A stretch of DNA of 64,000 nucleotides from NCBI RefSeq assembly GCF_022206305.1, contig NZ_JAKOIW010000015.1:33864-97863 (forward strand). The letters run 5' to 3'. Every line of letters starts with the position of its first letter. Position 1 is the stretch's first letter. The notes beneath the pieces were generated by a model, which did not search any database, had not been told where the DNA came from, and worked only from the letters and a program-made list of their open reading frames with translations. This document shows, piece by piece, positions 1 to 12,706 of the stretch. Both the position numbers and the translations under genes were made by a program. The DNA is from Gordonia sp. 'Campus' (lineage in GTDB: Bacteria > Actinomycetota > Actinomycetes > Mycobacteriales > Mycobacteriaceae).

Positions 1-620
1 TGCGGCCATGGCTCACCCGGCAGCGCCTCGGCCGACCGATGGTCACCGCGAAGATCGCCGCCGGGATCGACGGCCGCATCGCTGCGCCCGACGGAACCAG
101 CCAGTGGATCACCGGTTCGGCGGCCCGCGATCACGCCCACGCCCAGCGCGCGCGTCTCGACGCCATCGTGATCGGCACGGGCACCGCACTCGCCGACAAC
201 CCGACCCTGACAGCCCGCACACCGGACCGCACGCTCCATCCGCATCAACCGGCCCGGGTCGTCCTGGGTCACCGCGACCTCCCCGTCGACGCCAACCTGC
301 GCGGCACGGCCGGCGGCCGGCTGGTCAGGGTCGACTCCCACGATCCCGCCGACGTCCTGGCCGCGCTCCCGGACGCGCTCTGGCTCCTCGTCGAAGGTGG
401 CCCGCACATCATCGGGGCGTTCGTCGCCGCGGGACTCGTCGACGAGGTGCACGCCTACGTCGCACCGCTCGTCCTCGGTGCCGGTCGGAGCTCGGTGGAG
501 ATCCCGGGTGTCAGCACACTCGACGACGCCCGACGGTTCCGGACCACCTCGGTGACCCGGCTCGGCGACGATGTCCTCATCACCCTGTCGGCCCCGGACA
601 CCGACCGACTCGACGGGTGA
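1..620 (+). CDS. ribD: RibD, C-terminal reductase domain (5' truncated by window edge)
   Basis: This is the 3' part of the bifunctional riboflavin-biosynthesis enzyme that deaminates and then reduces the pyrimidine intermediate made from GTP. The open frame enters from the window edge (codons begin at base 3), so the deaminase domain is off-window. What remains is the reductase domain: the segment VTAKIAAGIDGRIAA followed by DGTSQWITG is the family's substrate/NADPH-binding signature, and LLVEGGPHIIGAF is the later glycine-rich NADPH segment. It ends with TGA just before an FMN riboswitch and ribE, so it belongs to the riboflavin locus. The Met at 39 is internal, because the upstream residues (RPWLTRQRLGRP) also match the family. 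Confidence 0.93.
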   Translation, partial: RPWLTRQRLGRPMVTAKIAAGIDGRIAAPDGTSQWITGSAARDHAHAQRARLDAIVIGTGTALADNPTLTARTPDRTLHPHQPARVVLGHRDLPVDANLRGTAGGRLVRVDSHDPADVLAALPDALWLLVEGGPHIIGAFVAAGLVDEVHAYVAPLVLGAGRSSVEIPGVSTLDDARRFRTTSVTRLGDDVLITLSAPDTDRLDG

Positions 621-706
621 AGGTCGACGCATGGTCCCGCCCCTTTTCACTCACCGGAATCGCAATGCGACTGACTTCCCGGGCCGTGCTAGCGTCGATG
701 TCACCA

Positions 707-855
<149 letters not shown>

Positions 856-877
856 AGGCGACACAAGGCCGCCCTGT

Positions 878-900
878 CTGCTCCGAGCGAGCAGGAGGAG
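878..900 (+). promoter_or_regulatory. Hairpin abutting the ribE ribosome binding site
   Basis: CTGCTC (878-883) and GAGCAG (889-894) form a short hairpin that runs into the purine-rich ribosome binding site AGGAGGAG (893-900) upstream of the ribE GTG. Alternative pairing of CTCC with GGAG would cover the site itself. No U-tract follows, so control by the upstream FMN aptamer is more likely translational than by intrinsic termination. The fold is inferred by eye. Confidence 0.5.
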
Positions 901-903
901 TGC

Positions 904-1538
904 GTGTTCACCGGAATCGTGGAAGAACTCGGCGTCATCGCCGACCGCGAGGATCTCTCCGACGCCGCCCGTTTCACCGTTCGCGGCCCCATCGTGACCA
1001 CCGACGCCGGCCACGGCGACTCCATCGCCGTCAACGGCGTGTGTCTGACCGTCGTCGATCTCCGTCCGGGTGAGTTCACGGTCGACGTGATGCGGGAGAC
1101 GCTGCGCCGCAGTTCGCTGTCCGATCTCGCCGCCGGCAGCACGGTCAATCTCGAGCGGGCCATGCCCGCCAACGGGCGTTTCGGCGGCCACATCGTGCAG
1201 GGCCACGTCGACGGAACCGGCACGATCGCGACAGTGTCCCCGTCCGAGAACTGGACGGTTGTACGGATCGCGATCCCCGCCGAACTCACCCGCTACCTCG
1301 TCGAGAAGGGATCGATCACCGTCGACGGTGTGTCGCTGACGGTGTCCGCGGTCGGCGGGTCGGGCGATGACTCCTGGTTCGAGATCTCGCTGATCCCGAC
1401 CACTCTCAACGAGACCAACCTCGGTGCCGCCCGACCCGGTGCCGTGGTCAACCTCGAAGTCGACGTGATCGCCAAATACGTCGAGCGCCTTCATCTGGGT
1501 TCGGACACGACTGGTACTCCTGATGTTGCGGGGGCGAA

Positions 1539-1542
<4 letters not shown>
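904..1542 (+). CDS. ribE: Riboflavin synthase, alpha subunit
   Basis: Catalyses dismutation of two 6,7-dimethyl-8-ribityllumazine molecules to riboflavin. The 212-residue product begins FTGIVEELG, the classic N-terminus, and contains two tandem lumazine-binding domains (about residues 1-97 and 98-195). The first holds [14 protein letters not shown] and the second [13 protein letters not shown], the internal repeat expected of the family. The GTG at 904 is chosen because it gives this N-terminus and is preceded by AGGAGGAG; the longer upstream frame runs through the riboswitch and is not coding. The stop overlaps the next start (ATGA), so it is translationally coupled to ribBA. Also called ribC in mycobacteria. 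Confidence 0.96.
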
Positions 1543-3900
<2,358 letters not shown>

Positions 3901-3910
3901 CCTGGAACTC

Positions 3911-5962
3911 GTGGCCGACCCGACAACCTACCGTCCTGCGCCCGGAACCATCCCGACCGATCCCGGGGTGTACAAGTTCCGCGACGAGCACGGCCGCGTC
4001 ATCTACGTCGGCAAGGCCAAGAACCTCCGGTCCCGGCTGACGTCGTACTTCGCCGACATCACGTCGCTGCACCCGCGTACCCGACAGATGGTGACCACGG
4101 CGGCGTCGGTCGAGTGGACAGTCGTCGGCACCGAGGTCGAGGCGCTGCAGCTCGAGTACAACTGGATCAAGGAGTTCGACCCGCGCTTCAACGTGCGGTA
4201 CCGCGACGACAAGAGCTACCCGATGCTCGCGGTGACGCTGAACGAGGAATACCCCCGGCTCTTCGTCTATCGCGGTCCACGCCGACGCGGGGTGCGGTAC
4301 TTCGGGCCGTACGCGCACGCCTGGGCGATCCGCGAGACAGTCGACCTGCTGACACGCGTCTTTCCGGCGCGGACATGTTCGGCCGGCGTGTTCAAGCGGC
4401 ACCGTCAGATCGACCGGCCCTGCCTGCTCGGCTACATCGACAAGTGCTCCGCACCCTGCGTGGGTCGGGTCGACGCCGAAGAGCACCGCGAGATCGTCGA
4501 GGACTTCTGCGACTTCCTGGCCGGGCGCACCGACCTGATGATCCGCCGTATGGAGCGCGACATGGCCGCGGCCGCCGAGGATCTGGATTTCGAACGGGCG
4601 GCTCGGCTGCGCGACGACATCGGCGCGATGCGACGCGCCATGGAGAAGCAGGCCGTGGTGCTCGGCGACGGCACCACCGCCGACGTGATCGCACTCGCCG
4701 GCGACCAACTCGAGGTCTCCGTCCAGGTCTTCCACGTCCGCGACGGTCGCGTCCGCGGCCAGCGCGGCTGGGTCGTCGAACGCAGTGACAACGGCACCGA
4801 CGGCGACGTCGTGGGGGAGTTCATCACCCAGTTCTATGGCGCTCAGGTCGATTTCGACGCCACGGTGGCCGTCGGTTCCGACCGTGCACGCGGCGAGTCG
4901 ATCCCGCGCGAGGTGCTGGTGCCCGAACTGCCCTCGGACGCCGAAGAACTCGAGGAGTGGCTGAGTGGGCTCCGCGGCAGCCGCGTGCGTCTGCGGGTCC
5001 CGCAGCGAGGCGACAAGAAAGCATTGTTCGACACGGTGGCCCGCAACGCGGGTGAAGCGTTGGCGCAGCACAAACTCCGGCGCGCAGGTGATCTCACGAC
5101 CCGCTCGGCGGCGCTGACCGAGCTCCAGGAGTCACTGCTGCTCGACCAGGCTCCGCTGCGCATCGAGTGTGTCGACATCTCGCACGTACAGGGCACCGAT
5201 GTCGTCGCATCGCTGGTGGTCTTCGAAGACGGGCTCCCGCGCAAATCCGACTACCGCCACTATTCGATCCGGCACGCCGCCGGCGAGGGGCGCTCCGACG
5301 ACGTGGCCTCGATCGCCGAGGTCACCCGCCGCCGCTTCCTGCGGCACCGCACCGACCGGGACGCGCCACCGCCGGTGTCCGGGGAGATCAACGCGGCCGC
5401 CGACACCCCCGCTGCGCCCCGCAAGTTCGCCTATCCGCCCAATCTCTTCGTCGTCGACGGCGGTGCGCCGCAGGTGCACGCGGCCGCCGCGGTCCTCGAC
5501 GAACTGGGCATCACCGACGTGGCGGTGATCGGCCTCGCCAAACGCCTCGAGGAGGTGTGGGTTCCCGGCGACGACGATCCGATGATCCTGCCGCGCAACA
5601 GTCAGGCGCTGTTCCTGTTGCAGCGGGTGCGTGACGAAGCGCACCGCTTCGCCATCACCTTCCACCGCAGCAAACGCAGCAAGCGGATGACCGAGTCCGT
5701 GCTCGACGGGGTTCCCGGCCTGGGCCGCACCCGGCGCACCGCGCTGGTGACGCACTTCGGCTCGGTGGCCCGGCTCCGTGAGGCATCCTTGGACGAGATA
5801 TCGCAGGTGCCGGGAATCGGCTCCACCACGGCGCGTGCGGTGCAGGCCGCGCTCGCCGGGGACACCCCGGCGCCGCAACAGATCCCGACCCCGGCCCCGG
5901 ACATGGCCGAGAAGGAGATGACCGTGGCGACCGCCGATCCGCGACGAGGTGTCGATGAATAA
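3911..5962 (+). CDS. uvrC: Excinuclease ABC subunit C
   Basis: Makes both incisions in nucleotide excision repair after damage recognition by UvrAB. The 683-residue protein shows [20 protein letters not shown] (residues about 17-36; GIY-YIG nuclease for the 3' cut), a UVR motif near [14 protein letters not shown] (contact with UvrB), an RNase H-like endonuclease domain beginning near [13 protein letters not shown] (5' cut), and a C-terminal helix-hairpin-helix pair ([12 protein letters not shown] and [12 protein letters not shown]). The GTG at 3911 gives the normal N-terminus; a longer frame upstream overlaps the PH-domain gene. Its 3' end overlaps rapZ by 14 bp. Confidence 0.97.
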   Translation: MADPTTYRPAPGTIPTDPGVYKFRDEHGRVIYVGKAKNLRSRLTSYFADITSLHPRTRQMVTTAASVEWTVVGTEVEALQLEYNWIKEFDPRFNVRYRDDKSYPMLAVTLNEEYPRLFVYRGPRRRGVRYFGPYAHAWAIRETVDLLTRVFPARTCSAGVFKRHRQIDRPCLLGYIDKCSAPCVGRVDAEEHREIVEDFCDFLAGRTDLMIRRMERDMAAAAEDLDFERAARLRDDIGAMRRAMEKQAVVLGDGTTADVIALAGDQLEVSVQVFHVRDGRVRGQRGWVVERSDNGTDGDVVGEFITQFYGAQVDFDATVAVGSDRARGESIPREVLVPELPSDAEELEEWLSGLRGSRVRLRVPQRGDKKALFDTVARNAGEALAQHKLRRAGDLTTRSAALTELQESLLLDQAPLRIECVDISHVQGTDVVASLVVFEDGLPRKSDYRHYSIRHAAGEGRSDDVASIAEVTRRRFLRHRTDRDAPPPVSGEINAAADTPAAPRKFAYPPNLFVVDGGAPQVHAAAAVLDELGITDVAVIGLAKRLEEVWVPGDDDPMILPRNSQALFLLQRVRDEAHRFAITFHRSKRSKRMTESVLDGVPGLGRTRRTALVTHFGSVARLREASLDEISQVPGIGSTTARAVQAALAGDTPAPQQIPTPAPDMAEKEMTVATADPRRGVDE

Positions 5963-6950
5963 CCAGACGTCAGTGGACAAGTCGACTGGGGACAAGTCGA
6001 CCGGGGACCCGCAGACGGGGGACACGCAGGCAGCGGTCGATCCCGATGCGAGCGGGGCGGGCCCCGACGGTGAACTCACCGTCCTGTTCGTCACCGGCAT
6101 GTCCGGCGCGGGCCGATCCACCGCGGCCAACGTCCTCGAGGACGACGGGTGGTACGTGGCCGACAACGTGCCGCCGTCACTCATCTCGACGATGGTCGGG
6201 ATGGTCCGCGAGAGCGACCCGTCGATCACCAGGCTCGCGATGGTCCTGCGCGCCTCTGACGCGAACCTCGCGCACGAACTCGAGCAGCTGCGAGACCGGC
6301 TCGAGGAGTCCGGCATCCGCACCCGCCTGCTGTACCTGGACGCCAGCGACTCGGTCCTGGTGCGCCGCTTCGAGCAGGTCCGGCGCCGACACCCGCTGCA
6401 GGGCAAGGAAACGCTCGTGGAGGGCATCGCGAGGGAGCGCGCCATCCTGGCGCCGATCAAGAACGTCGCCGATCTCGTCGTCGAGACGTCCGCACTGACG
6501 GCCGCCAAGCTGCGCGCGGTCGTCGAGGGGGTGGCGCCCGGCGACACCGAGCCCAGGTTGTCGATCGCCGTCCAGTCATTCGGGTTCAAGTACGGGCTGC
6601 CGATCGACTCCGACCTCGTCGCCGACGTGCGGTTCCTGCCCAATCCGCACTGGATCGACGAACTGCGCGACCACAACGGGCAGGAGGCGCCGGTCCGGGA
6701 CTACGTCCTGGGTCAGCCCGACGCCGGTGGCTTCCTCGACCTCTACACCGACCTGGTGTCCATCGTCGGACGCGGTTATCTGCGAGAAGGGAAGCGGTAC
6801 ATGACGATCAGCGTCGGATGTACCGGCGGCAAGCATCGCAGCGTCGCCATCGCCGAAGAACTGTCGGCGCGTCTGCGTCGAGCCGTCGACGAGGCCGGAC
6901 TCGCGTCCTACGACGTGCGCGTCATGCATCGCGACCTGGGGCGCGAATGA
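5949..6950 (+). CDS. rapZ: RapZ-family nucleotide-binding protein
   Basis: A P-loop protein of the RapZ/YvcJ family. In Escherichia coli RapZ binds GlmZ RNA and nucleotide-sugar precursors to control GlmS; the target in actinobacteria is not established. The sequence shows the P-loop GMSGAGRST (residues 50-58; Arg in place of the usual Lys is common in actinobacterial members), DNVPPSLI, and the C-terminal [16 protein letters not shown] of the ligand-binding domain. The N-terminus is extended by about 40 polar residues containing three DxxTG repeats. The GTG at 5949 or the ATG at 5955 may be used. It overlaps uvrC and runs straight into yvcK (ATGA). Confidence 0.9.
   Translation: MSMNNQTSVDKSTGDKSTGDPQTGDTQAAVDPDASGAGPDGELTVLFVTGMSGAGRSTAANVLEDDGWYVADNVPPSLISTMVGMVRESDPSITRLAMVLRASDANLAHELEQLRDRLEESGIRTRLLYLDASDSVLVRRFEQVRRRHPLQGKETLVEGIARERAILAPIKNVADLVVETSALTAAKLRAVVEGVAPGDTEPRLSIAVQSFGFKYGLPIDSDLVADVRFLPNPHWIDELRDHNGQEAPVRDYVLGQPDAGGFLDLYTDLVSIVGRGYLREGKRYMTISVGCTGGKHRSVAIAEELSARLRRAVDEAGLASYDVRVMHRDLGRE
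5976..6020 (+). repeat. Three 15-bp tandem repeats in the rapZ N-terminal coding region
   Basis: Units 5976-5990, 5991-6005 and 6006-6020 encode [10 protein letters not shown] and DPQTG; the first two differ at one base. They fall in the nonconserved N-terminal tail of RapZ, so copy number could vary without affecting the conserved domains. Confidence 0.8.
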
Positions 6951-7975
6951 CCCCGCGCGACCCGAGGATCGTCGCCCTGGGCGGTGGGCACGGCCTCTAC
7001 GCGACGCTGACCGCGATGCGCTACCTGAGCACCGACATCACGGCGGTGGTCACCGTCGCCGACGACGGTGGCTCCTCCGGACGCCTGCGGGCCGAGCTCG
7101 GCCTGATCCCGCCGGGCGACCTGCGGATGGCGCTCGCCGCGCTCATGAGTGCGCCCAAGGCGCTCGAGGACTTTCAGGTGGCCGGGCACCCCGACACCCG
7201 CCGGCGTCACGAACTCTGGGCGGACGTGCTCCAGCATCGATTCGGTGGACGCGGTGCGCTGGCCGGTCATCCGATCGGCAATCTCCTGTTGGCGGGGCTC
7301 ACCGAGGTGCTCGGCGACACCGTGGCGGCGCTGGCCGAACTGCGCGACGTCTTCGGGATCCGAGGACAGGTGCTGCCCATGTCGACGGTCCCGCTCGACA
7401 TCGAGGCGGACGTGTCCGGCCTCGAGGCCGACCCCCGGATCAGTCGCGAGATCCGCGGACAGGTCGCGGTCGCCACCACTCCCGGCAAGGTTCGACGCGT
7501 GCGACTGCTGCCGCACGAGCCGCCGGCATGCGAATCCGCGCTCGAGGCAATCGAATCGGCAGACCTGGTGATGCTCGGACCGGGATCGTGGTTCTCCAGC
7601 GTGATCCCGCACGTACTCGTACCCGAGCAGCTGAAAGCCTTGCAGCGCAGCCCCGCTCGCAAGGTCCTGGTCGTCAACCTGGCGCCCGAGCCGGGGGAGA
7701 CCCCGGGCTTCTCGGTGGAACGCCACCTCCACGTCCTGCACGCCCACGCCGACAGTTTCCGCGTCGACCACGTGCTCGTGGACGAGTCATCGGTGCCCGC
7801 CGGCCGCGAACGCGACCACCTGGTCCGCGCGGCCGGATTGTTCGGCGCCGAGCTGAATGTCGGCGACGTCGCCGTCCTCGGCCAGCAGGTCCATGACCCG
7901 GCGAAAGTCGCCGCCGTCGTGAACGAACTGTGCGAAGGTGAACTGACCCGTTACTCTGGCCGGGCGGACGCCTGA
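6947..7975 (+). CDS. yvcK: YvcK-family gluconeogenesis/cell-envelope factor
   Basis: A 342-residue protein of the YvcK/CofD-like family, which binds UDP-sugars and is needed for growth on gluconeogenic carbon and for envelope integrity in Bacillus and mycobacteria (CuvA in M. tuberculosis). Visible signatures are VALGGGHGLYATL at the N-terminus, VADDGGSSGRLR, GHPIGNLLLAGL and LGPGSWFSSVIPHVL. The ATG overlaps the rapZ stop (ATGA). The rapZ-yvcK-whiA order is widely conserved in Gram-positive bacteria and suggests linked control of envelope precursor supply. Confidence 0.94.
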   Translation: MTPRDPRIVALGGGHGLYATLTAMRYLSTDITAVVTVADDGGSSGRLRAELGLIPPGDLRMALAALMSAPKALEDFQVAGHPDTRRRHELWADVLQHRFGGRGALAGHPIGNLLLAGLTEVLGDTVAALAELRDVFGIRGQVLPMSTVPLDIEADVSGLEADPRISREIRGQVAVATTPGKVRRVRLLPHEPPACESALEAIESADLVMLGPGSWFSSVIPHVLVPEQLKALQRSPARKVLVVNLAPEPGETPGFSVERHLHVLHAHADSFRVDHVLVDESSVPAGRERDHLVRAAGLFGAELNVGDVAVLGQQVHDPAKVAAVVNELCEGELTRYSGRADA

Positions 7976-8082
7976 CTCATGTCGGTGATGCCGTCGTGCG
8001 ATGACATGCAGTCGTGCGCTCAAACTCGCGCGGGCCGTGGATACGAGGGACGTGTGGTCTGGTGACAGGAGGACAGGGACCG

Positions 8083-9066
8083 GTGGCGATGACGGCGGCG
8101 GTGAAGGACGAACTCAGTCGCCTGTCGGTGACTCAGGTGAGTTGCCGGAGAGCCGAGGTGTCGGCGCTGTTGCGCTTCGCCGGTGGTCTGCACATCGTCG
8201 CCGGGCGCGTCGTGGTGGAGGCCGAGGTCGACATGGGCAACGTGGCCCGGCGCCTGCGGGGCGAGATCCACGATCTCTACGGCTACTCCTCCGATGTCCA
8301 TGTGCTGCGCGGCGGCGGTCTGCGCAAGTCCGCCCGCTACATCGTGCGCGTCACCAAGGACGGTGAGGGGCTCGCGCGGCAGACCGGTCTGCTCGACATG
8401 CGCGGCCGGCCTGTTCGCGGACTGCCCGCGCAGGTGGTCGGCGGCAGCGTCGCCGACGCCGAGGCCGCTTGGCGTGGCGCCTTTCTCGCCCACGGATCGC
8501 TCACCGAACCCGGACGGTCGTCGGCGCTCGAGGTCAGCTGCCCGGGCCCCGAGGCCGCACTCGCGCTGGTCGGTGCGGCGCGCAGGCTCGGCGTCACCGC
8601 CAAGGCCCGCGAGGTCCGTGGCGCCGACCGCGTGGTCATCCGCGACGGCGAGGCGATCGGTGCGCTGTTGACCCGGATGGGTGCCCACGACACCCGGCTG
8701 GTCTGGGAAGAACGGCGCATGCGTCGCGAGGTGCGCGCGACCGCCAACCGGCTCGCCAACTTCGACGACGCCAATCTCCGCCGGTCGGCGCGGGCGGCCG
8801 TGGCCGCGGCGGCTCGCGTGGAACGCGCGCTCGACATCCTCGGCGACGAGGTACCCGACCACCTCATCGCCGCGGGGCAGCTCCGCATCACACACCGGCA
8901 GGCCTCCCTGGAGGAGCTCGGCCAGCTGGCGGATCCGCCCATGACGAAGGACGCCGTCGCCGGCCGTATCCGTCGCCTGCTCTCGATGGCGGACAAGAAA
9001 GCGCGCCAGGACGGGATCCCCGACACGGAATCCGCGGTCACCTCGGAGCTGCTCGACGACGCCTGA
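8083..9066 (+). CDS. whiA: Sporulation/division regulator WhiA
   Basis: A DNA-binding protein with an N-terminal LAGLIDADG-like fold that lost nuclease activity and a C-terminal helix-turn-helix. In Streptomyces it activates ftsZ and other division genes together with WhiB; in non-sporulating relatives it is linked to division and chromosome segregation. The 327 residues match the family length. The segment [11 protein letters not shown] is the typical start, and [21 protein letters not shown] is the HTH region. The GTG at 8083 (or ATG at 8089) follows AGGAGGACAG; a longer frame from 8014 lacks conserved sequence. A 107-bp gap separates it from yvcK. Confidence 0.94.
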   Translation: MAMTAAVKDELSRLSVTQVSCRRAEVSALLRFAGGLHIVAGRVVVEAEVDMGNVARRLRGEIHDLYGYSSDVHVLRGGGLRKSARYIVRVTKDGEGLARQTGLLDMRGRPVRGLPAQVVGGSVADAEAAWRGAFLAHGSLTEPGRSSALEVSCPGPEAALALVGAARRLGVTAKAREVRGADRVVIRDGEAIGALLTRMGAHDTRLVWEERRMRREVRATANRLANFDDANLRRSARAAVAAAARVERALDILGDEVPDHLIAAGQLRITHRQASLEELGQLADPPMTKDAVAGRIRRLLSMADKKARQDGIPDTESAVTSELLDDA

Positions 9067-9202
9067 GGCCGCCCCGCGGTCGCGACCCGGACCTGCGGTG
9101 TGCCGTGCCCTACAGGGCCTACTAGGCTGGGGGAGACGTGGGCGGAGGCGTGATCACTCCTGTGTGCCGCCGGTGACCGCTCACGGCGCGGCCAGACAGG
9201 GC

Positions 9203-10266
<1,064 letters not shown>

Positions 10267-10306
10267 TCCACCCACGTCGTTCCACCTGAAAGGGAGTCAA
10301 CGCCAC

Positions 10307-11518
10307 ATGGGTGTTCCCACTCTGAAAGACCTTCTGGAGGAGGGTGTTTCGGGCCGGGGCGTGCTGGTCCGGTCGGATTTCAACGTCCCGCTCGACGGGT
10401 CGACGATCACCGATCCGGGTCGCATCCTCGCGTCCCTGCCCACCCTCAACGCACTGATCGACGCCGGCGCCAAGGTGATCATCACCGCGCACCTCGGCCG
10501 CCCGAAGGGCGAACCGGATCCGAAGTTCTCGCTGGCGCCCGTCGCGGCGCGACTCGGTGAGGAGCTCGGTCGCAACGTGCAGCTCGCCGGCGACGTCGTC
10601 GGCACCGATGCGCTCGCCCGCGCCGAGGGCCTCACCGACGGTGACGTCCTGTTGCTGGAGAACATCCGCTTCGATCCGCGGGAGACCTCCAAGGACGAGG
10701 CCGAGCGTGAGTCGCTGGCCAAGGCGCTCGTCGAGCTCGTCGGCGATGACGGCGCCTTCGTCTCCGACGGTTTCGGGGTGGTGCACCGCAAGCAGGCCTC
10801 GGTCTATGACGTCGCGAAGCTGCTCCCGCACTACGCGGGAGAACTGGTGGCGGCCGAGGTCGACGTGCTCTCCAAGCTCACCGAGGAGGTCACGCGTCCC
10901 TACGCGGTCGTCCTCGGCGGCTCGAAGGTCTCGGACAAGCTCGGGGTCATCGAGGCCTTGGCTCCCAAGGTGGACACGTTGGTCATCGGCGGCGGCATGG
11001 CGTTCACGTTCCTTGCCGCACAAGGACATTCGGTCGGCACCTCGTTGCTGCAGGAAGATCAGATCGACGTCTGCAAGAGCCTGCTGGAACGGTTCGGCGA
11101 CGTCATCCACCTGCCCGTCGACGTGGTCGTGGCCGACAAGTTCGCGGCCGACGCCGAGTCCGACACCGTGGCGGCCGACAAGATCCCGGACGGCTGGATG
11201 GGCCTCGACATCGGACCGGAATCGGTGAAGCGATTCGCCGCAGTCCTGTCCGGTGCCAAGACCATCTTCTGGAACGGCCCGTCGGGCGTGTTCGAGTTCG
11301 AGAAGTTCTCCGCGGGTACCCGCGGGGTCGCCGAGGCCATCGCCGGCGCCACCGGCAACGGTGCGTTCACCGTCGTCGGCGGCGGCGACTCGGCCGCGGC
11401 GGTGCGGACCCTCGGTCTGCCCGACAGCGACTTCTCGCACATCTCCACCGGCGGCGGCGCCTCCCTGGAGTACCTCGAGGGCAAGGAACTGCCCGGCCTG
11501 AACGTCTTGGAGAGCTGA
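10307..11518 (+). CDS. pgk: Phosphoglycerate kinase
   Basis: Transfers the acyl phosphate of 1,3-bisphosphoglycerate to ADP. The 403-residue protein has the signature [13 protein letters not shown] near residue 20, the substrate helix [25 protein letters not shown], and the nucleotide-binding GGGDSAAAV followed by [14 protein letters not shown]. The ATG follows AAAGGGAG. The gap to tpiA is 4 bp, so both are co-transcribed and probably co-translated. Confidence 0.98.
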   Translation: MGVPTLKDLLEEGVSGRGVLVRSDFNVPLDGSTITDPGRILASLPTLNALIDAGAKVIITAHLGRPKGEPDPKFSLAPVAARLGEELGRNVQLAGDVVGTDALARAEGLTDGDVLLLENIRFDPRETSKDEAERESLAKALVELVGDDGAFVSDGFGVVHRKQASVYDVAKLLPHYAGELVAAEVDVLSKLTEEVTRPYAVVLGGSKVSDKLGVIEALAPKVDTLVIGGGMAFTFLAAQGHSVGTSLLQEDQIDVCKSLLERFGDVIHLPVDVVVADKFAADAESDTVAADKIPDGWMGLDIGPESVKRFAAVLSGAKTIFWNGPSGVFEFEKFSAGTRGVAEAIAGATGNGAFTVVGGGDSAAAVRTLGLPDSDFSHISTGGGASLEYLEGKELPGLNVLES

Positions 11519-11522
11519 TCAG

Positions 11523-12311
11523 ATGGCAAGCCGCAAGCCCCTCATCGCGGGCAACTGGAAGATGAACCTGAACCACCTCGAGGCCATCGCGCTGGTTCAG
11601 AAGATCGCGTTCGCGCTGCCGGCGAAGTACTTCGAGAAGGTCGACGTGACGGTGATCCCGCCGTTCACCGACATTCGCAGCGTGCAGACCGTCGTCGACG
11701 GCGACAAGCTCCTGCTCACCTACGGTGCGCAAGATCTGTCGGCTCACGACTCGGGTGCCTACACCGGCGAGATCAGCGGTGCGTTCCTCGCGAAACTCGG
11801 GTGCACCTTCGTGGTGGTCGGGCACTCCGAGCGTCGCACCCTCCACAACGAGACCGACGAGGTCGTGTTGGCCAAGACCAAGGCCGCGCTCAAGCACGAA
11901 CTCACCCCGATCGTGTGCATCGGTGAGGGGCTCGACGTCCGTGAGGCCGGTGAGCACGTGGCGTACAACGTCGCACAGCTCAAGGGCTCCCTCGCCGGCC
12001 TGTCGGCCGCCGAGATCGCCAAGACCGTGATCGCCTATGAGCCCGTGTGGGCCATCGGTACCGGCCGCGTGGCCAGCGCCGACGACGCGCAGGAGGTCTG
12101 CAAGGCCATCCGCGAGACCCTCGCGGAGATCGCCGACGCCGAGACCGCGGCGTCGGTGCGCATCCTCTACGGCGGATCGGTCAACGCCAAGAACGTCGGC
12201 GAGATCGTGGGACGCCCCGACGTCGACGGCGCGCTGGTCGGCGGGGCCTCGCTGAAGTCCGACGAGTTCGCGACACTGTCGGCGATCGCCGCCGGTGGCC
12301 CCTTGCCCTGA
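11523..12311 (+). CDS. tpiA: Triosephosphate isomerase
   Basis: Interconverts dihydroxyacetone phosphate and glyceraldehyde 3-phosphate. The 262-residue TIM-barrel protein shows the N-terminal GNWKMNLN with the active-site Lys, [14 protein letters not shown] with the electrophilic His, [12 protein letters not shown] with the catalytic Glu and mobile loop, and the phosphate-binding [10 protein letters not shown] and GALVGGASL. It is the third gene of the glycolytic operon. Confidence 0.98.
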   Translation: MASRKPLIAGNWKMNLNHLEAIALVQKIAFALPAKYFEKVDVTVIPPFTDIRSVQTVVDGDKLLLTYGAQDLSAHDSGAYTGEISGAFLAKLGCTFVVVGHSERRTLHNETDEVVLAKTKAALKHELTPIVCIGEGLDVREAGEHVAYNVAQLKGSLAGLSAAEIAKTVIAYEPVWAIGTGRVASADDAQEVCKAIRETLAEIADAETAASVRILYGGSVNAKNVGEIVGRPDVDGALVGGASLKSDEFATLSAIAAGGPLP

Positions 12312-12328
12312 CGGGCAGAACCTCCGCG

Positions 12329-12334
12329 TACACT
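12329..12334 (+). promoter_or_regulatory. Possible -10 box upstream of secG
   Basis: TACACT sits in the 104-bp tpiA-secG gap, about 80 nt before the secG GTG. No convincing -35 is visible; secG may also be read through from tpiA. Confidence 0.3.
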
Positions 12335-12415
12335 GTGGCAGGTTGGCTTCGGTTCACCCCGGGGCCGACCTGCTACAGCTGTATTTGAGGGCTTTACGGA
12401 AGGGCGTTTCGACTC

Positions 12416-12658
12416 GTGACTGTGCAAGGTGCACTCGACATCGGATTGATCGTGACCAGCGTGCTGCTGATCGTGCTCGTCCTGCTGCACCGCGGCAAGG
12501 GTGGCGGTCTGTCGTCGCTGTTCGGCGGCGGTGTGCAGTCCAGCCTGTCCGGATCGAGCGTCGTCGAACGCAACCTCGATCGCCTCACCATCTTCGTCGG
12601 CCTCATCTGGGTCATCTTCATCGTCGGCGTCGGCGTCGACATCAAGCTCTCCGGATAG
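12416..12658 (+). CDS. secG: Protein translocase subunit SecG
   Basis: An accessory membrane subunit of the SecYEG channel. The 80-residue protein has two membrane helices (about residues 7-24 and 57-76) separated by the family loop, with HRGKGGGLSSLFGGGVQSSL followed by SVVERNLDRLT. The GTG at 12416 gives the expected N-terminus. The position after tpiA is conserved in mycobacteria (Rv1440). Confidence 0.96.
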   Translation: MTVQGALDIGLIVTSVLLIVLVLLHRGKGGGLSSLFGGGVQSSLSGSSVVERNLDRLTIFVGLIWVIFIVGVGVDIKLSG

Positions 12659-12693
12659 CCTCCCCCCGAGATGCCGCGCCCCGGTTCTGCCGG

Positions 12694-12699
12694 GATACT
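12694..12699 (+). promoter_or_regulatory. -10 box for a leaderless ppc transcript
   Basis: GATACT is 7 nt before the ppc ATG and no ribosome binding site intervenes, suggesting that transcription starts at or next to the ATG. Confidence 0.45.
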
Positions 12700-12706
12700 C
12701 GACGGC

